DNA of 64,000 nt, from the NCBI GenBank assembly GCA_001874305.1, contig MPCU01000002.1, forward strand, positions 62,001-126,000. The letters are read 5' to 3'. Position numbers and translations under genes: made by a program. Below are positions 59,366-64,000 of the stretch, one piece after another. Within the stretch, counting starts at the first letter, position 1; each line of letters opens with the position of its first letter. Source of the stretch: Bacteriovorax sp. MedPE-SWde. Lineage in GTDB: Bacteria > Bdellovibrionota > Bacteriovoracia > Bacteriovoracales > Bacteriovoracaceae. The notes below the pieces were generated by a model. It saw nothing but the letters and a program-made list of their open reading frames with translations, was not told where the DNA came from and did no database searches.

Positions 59366-61471
59366 ATGAGCACGGAAGCTTCATTACATATTACAAATCA
59401 AAGTGGTTCTCAAGAGTGCCATCTTGAAAAGGCCATTTACCTTCTTTTTATTGATGGTGAAATCAGTACATCAAAGGCCGATGGTCCTGTAAAGATCGAA
59501 CTCTCCGACGGTATCGTCACAGTTAAGATCCAAGATGATGTTGAAAATGCGACCTTCAGTGGACACCCACTAAGAAAAGGTGCCATTTACTTTCTCGAAG
59601 ATGATGACAGTCTCAACTTTGGAGACTCGATTGTAAAACTTCTCTCTAGCTCAACTGAAGTCTCTACTCAAGAATCAGCGACAGAAGAAGCAGCCGAGGA
59701 CGAAGATGACCTTGATCTCTTTGAACTTCACGCCACAGACTCTTCAGAAGATACAGAACCAGAAGCGCCTATAGCTGCGACAGCGCAAGCTGCTCCGGCC
59801 AAAGCAGACAGCGACTTACTAAATGAAGTAAATGAGCTTATCTCAAAGAATGATAACGAAGACAAAACAGAAGAATCTTTCCAAATTCCTACACAGGACT
59901 TACTAGCAAAAGAGGAAGAAGATATTGAGTTTAGTATTGGTGACAATACTCCAAGTCAAGAAGTCACAAGAACTTCAATAGCTATTCAAGACTTATTAAA
60001 AACTCACAATAAGAAGAGCGGAAATATCCCGCCACCCTCTAAAAAGAATAAGCAAAAACTAGAAGCGGCCAGAAAGAAACAAAAACAAAGCAAGCTTAAG
60101 AAAAAAACTCAAGCCGATAATGACCTAGACCTTGATGGCGCTGCAAGGTTTAAGGTTACAGAAAAAACACAAGGAAAGAAAAAAAATAAAATTATAAAGA
60201 TAGATATTCCAACAGATAATCTCGTTGGACCAATAGTTAGGATTCTTTGCACTTTTTCTAATCTTGCCATTGCATTCTTTGCCCATCGCTACATTGATCT
60301 AGCACCGATAAAGCAATTTCAGGATTTCTACGGAAATAAAATAAATGACCTGCTCCAAGCAAATCAATTATCTCCTCTACCTCAAGACGTATTTCAAATA
60401 GCATTTATCTACATATCAATTGAGCTAATTTCAAGAATACTATTTTCAGTTTCCCTTCCGCTTTTTTTAAGTGGAGGAACCAACTATGGAAACTTTTTAA
60501 CATCACGAATTAAGGCCGTTATAAAGCTTCCATTAGACCTCTTCTCTGTAGTATGCCCTATTGGTGAAATACCGGTACTCTTTGGAAAGCGCAGCCTTAA
60601 AGAAGTTCTCACTCTAAGCCAAACAAGATACAGAAGCTTATTCTTTAAAAGAGTTTCACTATTTATTATTCTTATAACAACAATCTTCTATAGCTATGCT
60701 GAGATCTTTATCAAGAATGAAAGGTATGACTTCTTTACTCCTAAATACACGATCTCAAACTACACAGATGCAAAAGCGGCTAAACTCTCAAGCCTATCTC
60801 TAGCAAAAGGTGTTGTGCAAAGCTATCACATAGATGGAACAAACCAAGATCGTCCATACTTTGTTCTCTTACATAAAGAGAATAATTCAGCAGTTGAATA
60901 TAGAACGATTAACAAATATAGCATCAAGAAGGTATTTGGTGATTTAAAGAAAACAATACCATTTTTTGAGTTTAGATTTCCATTTTTAAATCAGTACCTT
61001 GAAGACACTAAGGGTAATAATAAAGTCCGAGATGATGTTCTAACATTCATAAGAACAGGAGAGCTAACAAATTTAAAATCAAAAAGTCTTCTCCTTAACT
61101 TTGCTCCCCTCGTTGCAAACGAAGGACATAACTTTTTTAGAAGACTAAATATCAAGGCAGATACTTTTACGACAATCAATGAGTATTATCGAATTTATAA
61201 ATACAAAGGCGACTACAACTCAATCTATATTTCAAACGATAGTATAATTACATTTGCGATTACAGCAACAGATGAGATTTCAAAGAAAATCGTTGATCAA
61301 ATCCACTTTGAGCCTGAAGAGGACGGTGGACTAAAAACAAGCTTTGACTCAGGATCAACTGAACAAAACCACATTACCCCTCGCCTTGAGGAAATGACAG
61401 GTACTATTCATAGCTCAATCCTTAAGAACTACAAGGCCTTAAACGAGAAAAAAGTACCAGCAGGCTTTTAA
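59366..61471 (+). CDS. FHA-like/RDD-like membrane protein
   Basis: 701 residues. N-terminal about 95 residues (LLFIDGEISTSKADGPVKIELSDGIVTVKIQDDVENATFSGHPLRKGAIYFLEDDDSLNFGDSIVKLL) have FHA-like strand order, but the GxxxR..S/H phosphopeptide residues are not clear. Then an acidic linker, a basic stretch (about 220-275) and four hydrophobic segments (about 290-450) with RILFSVSLPLFLSGGTNYGNFLTSRIKAVIKLP, RDD-like. The last 240 residues are soluble. The role is unknown; it may be a regulator-linked membrane protein. The next gene, tgt, starts 55 bases downstream. Confidence 0.7.
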   Translation: MSTEASLHITNQSGSQECHLEKAIYLLFIDGEISTSKADGPVKIELSDGIVTVKIQDDVENATFSGHPLRKGAIYFLEDDDSLNFGDSIVKLLSSSTEVSTQESATEEAAEDEDDLDLFELHATDSSEDTEPEAPIAATAQAAPAKADSDLLNEVNELISKNDNEDKTEESFQIPTQDLLAKEEEDIEFSIGDNTPSQEVTRTSIAIQDLLKTHNKKSGNIPPPSKKNKQKLEAARKKQKQSKLKKKTQADNDLDLDGAARFKVTEKTQGKKKNKIIKIDIPTDNLVGPIVRILCTFSNLAIAFFAHRYIDLAPIKQFQDFYGNKINDLLQANQLSPLPQDVFQIAFIYISIELISRILFSVSLPLFLSGGTNYGNFLTSRIKAVIKLPLDLFSVVCPIGEIPVLFGKRSLKEVLTLSQTRYRSLFFKRVSLFIILITTIFYSYAEIFIKNERYDFFTPKYTISNYTDAKAAKLSSLSLAKGVVQSYHIDGTNQDRPYFVLLHKENNSAVEYRTINKYSIKKVFGDLKKTIPFFEFRFPFLNQYLEDTKGNNKVRDDVLTFIRTGELTNLKSKSLLLNFAPLVANEGHNFFRRLNIKADTFTTINEYYRIYKYKGDYNSIYISNDSIITFAITATDEISKKIVDQIHFEPEEDGGLKTSFDSGSTEQNHITPRLEEMTGTIHSSILKNYKALNEKKVPAGF

Positions 61472-61525
61472 AAATACGAAAGACCTGCTAAAAACGAAGA
61501 AATCACAATTTTTTCGGGTATTTAT

Positions 61526-62728
61526 ATGAGAATTCAAGACCAAGTAAAAGAACACTTTAGCTTCGAACTTGTCCATGTTGACAAGAAAACAGGAGCAAGA
61601 GCAGGAGTAATTAAAACTCCTCATGGAGATATTCCAACTCCTGTCTTCATGCCAGTTGGGACACATGGTGCTGTAAAAGCACTTACTCCTAACTTTCTAG
61701 AAGACCTCGACACAAAAATAATTCTATCAAATACATATCACCTACATCTATCACCAGGTTCAAAGATTGTTGAAAAGGCCGGTGGACTTCATAAGTTCAT
61801 GCACTGGAACCGTCCAATTCTTACTGACTCAGGTGGCTTTCAAGTATTCTCTCTACAAGGAAAGAGTATTAAAGAAGAAGGTGCAGAATTTAAAGACCAT
61901 AAAGGAAAGACAATTATGCTCTCTCCTGAGACTTCTATCCAAATTCAGCAAGAACTTGGAAGTGATATCATGATGGCCTTTGATGAGTGTATTCCTTATC
62001 CAGCGACTAGAGATTATACAAAGACTTCAATTGATAGAACTCACAGATGGCTTGATCGTTGTATCGAGACATGGACTAACCCTAAGCAAGCGCTCTTTGG
62101 TATCATTCAAGGTTCAACTTATGATGACTACAGAAAAGAATGTATTGACGAGCTAGTAAAGAGAGACCTACCAGGTTATGCAATTGGTGGAGTATCTGTT
62201 GGTGAAGGTCATGACCTCATGGAGAAAATTGTAAAATACGCTGCTCCAAAAATGCCTGCAGACAAGCCTCGCTACGTAATGGGTGTTGGTAATCCAGAAG
62301 ACTTACTTATGATCTGGGAAAATGGTGCAGACATGAGCGACTGTATAATACCGACCAAGTTTGGTAGAGGTGGAACACTCTTTACTAATAGAGGAAAAAT
62401 CAGAATCAAGCATAAGAACTACAGAAGAGACTTCTTCCCTATTGAGCCAAACTGTAAGTGTTACTGTTGTAAGAATTTTACAAGAGCATATGTAAAACAC
62501 TTATTTGATTCAAATGAAATTCTAGGGCAAATCCTAGCGACGATGCACAATATTGAATTCTATAAATCAATGGCAGAAGGTGCGAGAGAAGCAATCCTTG
62601 AAGATCGCTACAGTGAGTGGAAGGAAGCTTTCCTTGCAAACTACACTAAGGATGAAGATAAAAGTCCTAAGGGCCCAAAAGGTTCTAAAGGTAAAGACGA
62701 TAAAAAGAAAAGTAGAAGAAATAAATAA
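61526..62728 (+). CDS. tgt: tRNA-guanine transglycosylase
   Basis: 400 residues. Exchanges G34 for preQ1 in tRNA-GUN anticodons. Active-site blocks: TPVFMPVGTHGAVKALTPN, LTDSGGFQVFSLQGK, IIQGSTYDDYRKECIDELVKRDLPGYAIGGVSVGE, the catalytic D in MSDCIIPTKFGRGGTLFT, and a zinc site CKCYCCKNFTRAYVKHL. The C-terminus has a Lys-rich extension of about 25 residues not in typical TGT. With queE it shows a queuosine pathway. Strong bidirectional terminator follows. Confidence 0.96.
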   Translation: MRIQDQVKEHFSFELVHVDKKTGARAGVIKTPHGDIPTPVFMPVGTHGAVKALTPNFLEDLDTKIILSNTYHLHLSPGSKIVEKAGGLHKFMHWNRPILTDSGGFQVFSLQGKSIKEEGAEFKDHKGKTIMLSPETSIQIQQELGSDIMMAFDECIPYPATRDYTKTSIDRTHRWLDRCIETWTNPKQALFGIIQGSTYDDYRKECIDELVKRDLPGYAIGGVSVGEGHDLMEKIVKYAAPKMPADKPRYVMGVGNPEDLLMIWENGADMSDCIIPTKFGRGGTLFTNRGKIRIKHKNYRRDFFPIEPNCKCYCCKNFTRAYVKHLFDSNEILGQILATMHNIEFYKSMAEGAREAILEDRYSEWKEAFLANYTKDEDKSPKGPKGSKGKDDKKKSRRNK

Positions 62729-62730
62729 AA

Positions 62731-62756
62731 AAAAGGCCCCGAAGATGGGGCCTTTT
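62731..62756. terminator. Bidirectional terminator between tgt and serC
   Basis: 10-bp stem AAAAGGCCCC / GGGGCCTTTT with a 6-base loop, A-tract before and T-tract after; the two genes converge on it. Confidence 0.93.
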
Positions 62757-62759
62757 TTA

Positions 62760-63875
62760 TTATGCTTGTTCTATTGCAAGATCAATTATTTTAGTTAGTT
62801 TTTCTAAGTTTTCAAAACTAACATTATGAAAGAGAGAAATCCTAAACTGATTCTTTCCTAACTTTCTATAAGCATCAATTCCGTAAACGGCCTTTTGGGA
62901 TTCAAGAACCTTGATTAAATCCCCTGCAGGATATTTATCATCAACATCAATACATGCTACCGCTGTAGATCTATCTGATTCACCTTTTACATAAGTATCG
63001 AGGTATGGTTTTTCTTGGGCCCAAGAATAAAGCATATCGGCCTTCTTCTGTGCATATTCAATTGCTGAAGAATAACCCCCCTGTGAGTTCATCAATTTTA
63101 CTTGTTCATTTAAGAAGAAGATCGTTGAGATACTTGGAGTATTATATGTTTGGTTTTTTATAGAGTTTGTAATTGCAAGATCCCAACTCATAATCGTTGG
63201 AATATATCTATCAAGCTCAGCAATTTCTTGAGATCTCTTAATGGCCTTTGGAGACATGATCGAAACGAAGAATCCACCTTCAGAAGCAAAAACTTTCTGT
63301 GGTGAAAAGAAGAACACATCTGTTTTTGAAATATCACATGGTATTTGACCTGCACCAGAAGTTGCATCAACAGCAAGAATCGTATCTGCATCAACCTCAG
63401 GAAGATCAATATTTTGAACACCTGTTGAAGTTTCATTTAAAGTCATTGCAATAAAGTCAGAACCATCAACATTTGATGCCTTACTTCCATGACCGTAGTC
63501 ACCTGCAATATTCTCTGATTCAATCCATGGAATATTAGCATGGGACTTATACCACTTAGAAGAGAACTCTCCACATGTAAAATGTGAACTCTTCTTTCTT
63601 ACAAGACCAAGTCCAATCATATCAAAAAGAAAGGTTGCTCCACCATTTCCAATAACAATTTCATAATCAGAAGGTACATTAAAGAATGTTCTAATCCCTT
63701 CTTGCATTTCCTTAACAAGGTTTTTAACAGCAGGTTTTCTGTGACTTGTTCCTAGTAGCTCTGTTCCAGTCTCTGCAAGTTTAGTCATAAACTCAACAGG
63801 AACTAAAGATGGACCACTTCCAAATCTTGGATCAGTTGGTCTAAGTTCTTGCGGGATGTTAAAATTTTCAAACAT
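62760..63875 (-). CDS. serC: Phosphoserine aminotransferase (mycobacterial-type)
   Basis: 371 residues. Makes phosphoserine from 3-phosphohydroxypyruvate in serine biosynthesis. The PLP lysine is in FFSPQKVFASEGG; the N-terminal block RPTDPRFGSGPS, GTSHRKPAVKNLVKEMQEGI, YEIVIGNGGATFLFDMIG and HFTCGEFSSKW match the mycobacterial-type (TIGR01366) family rather than the E. coli type. Ribosome site AAGAAGGAAG precedes the start. Upstream genes are outside the window. Confidence 0.92.
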   Translation of the reverse strand: MFENFNIPQELRPTDPRFGSGPSLVPVEFMTKLAETGTELLGTSHRKPAVKNLVKEMQEGIRTFFNVPSDYEIVIGNGGATFLFDMIGLGLVRKKSSHFTCGEFSSKWYKSHANIPWIESENIAGDYGHGSKASNVDGSDFIAMTLNETSTGVQNIDLPEVDADTILAVDATSGAGQIPCDISKTDVFFFSPQKVFASEGGFFVSIMSPKAIKRSQEIAELDRYIPTIMSWDLAITNSIKNQTYNTPSISTIFFLNEQVKLMNSQGGYSSAIEYAQKKADMLYSWAQEKPYLDTYVKGESDRSTAVACIDVDDKYPAGDLIKVLESQKAVYGIDAYRKLGKNQFRISLFHNVSFENLEKLTKIIDLAIEQA

Positions 63876-63980
63876 ATATCTTCCTTCTTTAAGTGTTTCA
63901 GTGACATTTTATGAAAAAAGGAGCTCTTTGCATATGTAAAAGTTGTTGCCACATCCAAGACATCTTGAAAATATATTGAG

Positions 63981-64000
63981 ATGAAAATATTCAAAATGAT
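63981..64000 (+). CDS. Possible start of a plus-strand gene (partial)
   Basis: ATG at 63981 opens a frame MKIFKM running out of the window after 20 bases, with TATATT just upstream. Too short to name; could be the N-terminus of an exported protein or nothing. Confidence 0.2.

Overview
The window reads as a stretch of chromosome from an AT-rich Gram-negative bacterium, most likely a marine Bdellovibrionota of the Halobacteriovorax/Bacteriovorax type. The reasons are the low G+C, the many small secreted Cys-containing proteins and lipoproteins with no recognisable family, a DUF4423/TIGR02147-like HTH protein, a mycobacterial-type SerC, orphan SBP_bac_3 periplasmic proteins without ABC permeases, a b558-type succinate dehydrogenase and a flagellar hook gene. 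This assignment is an inference from gene content, not a database match. I see no rRNA, tRNA, CRISPR array, prophage or insertion sequence.

Layout. 1-6.8 kb: a minus-strand block of secreted, Cys-rich proteins of unknown role, two of which are paralogues. 7-10.2 kb: uvrB behind a small HTH-regulator operon. 10.3-12.1 kb: a divergent pair of DUF4360-like secreted proteins. 12.1-17.8 kb: CarD regulator, a histidine kinase paired with a SUOX-fold protein, secreted proteins, a hotdog thioesterase and a periplasmic binding protein. 17.9-20.5 kb: ndk and sucCD. 20.7-25.9 kb: an MBL hydrolase, another periplasmic binding protein, a GYF_2 membrane protein divergent from a ureohydrolase, and two small proteins around a 344-bp gap that holds a very good sigma-54 promoter and a probable small RNA. 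25.9-28.7 kb: cytosolic MCP with C-terminal PAS, YceI and CBS proteins. 28.7-31.7 kb: a probable sulfide-detoxification unit (DUF3365 haem protein, persulfide dioxygenase, Crp/Fnr regulator, TauE/SafE exporter) carrying two FNR-type boxes. 31.7-36.2 kb: flgE, rlmG, Bax-inhibitor-1, MAPEG and a secreted protein. 36.3-46.4 kb: one giant 3358-residue repeat protein with eleven Cys-paired cadherin/Ig-like repeats and a C-terminal NHL-type propeller. 46.5-50 kb: sdhCAB. 50-57.9 kb: a thioredoxin-fold protein, a binding-protein gene broken by one in-frame TAG, a BON lipoprotein, two zinc-peptidase-like proteins, queE, a DksA-type protein, a group III truncated haemoglobin and a lipoprotein. 58-64 kb: DEAD-box helicase, an FHA-like/RDD-like membrane protein, tgt and serC.

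How genes work together. sucCD, ndk and sdhCAB serve the TCA cycle and nucleotide pools. queE and tgt belong to queuosine tRNA modification. The 28.7-31.7 kb unit looks like a regulon of its own Crp/Fnr protein: a perfect TTGAT-N4-ATCAA box sits at about -40 of the exporter gene, and a second box sits at about -40 of the dioxygenase gene, inside the promoter of the regulator.

Two features cut across the window. First, at least eight genes have a good -10 hexamer ending 6-7 bases before the start codon and no Shine-Dalgarno sequence, which points to frequent leaderless mRNAs. Second, secreted proteins of unknown function with paired cysteines are very common, which suggests an active periplasmic disulfide system.
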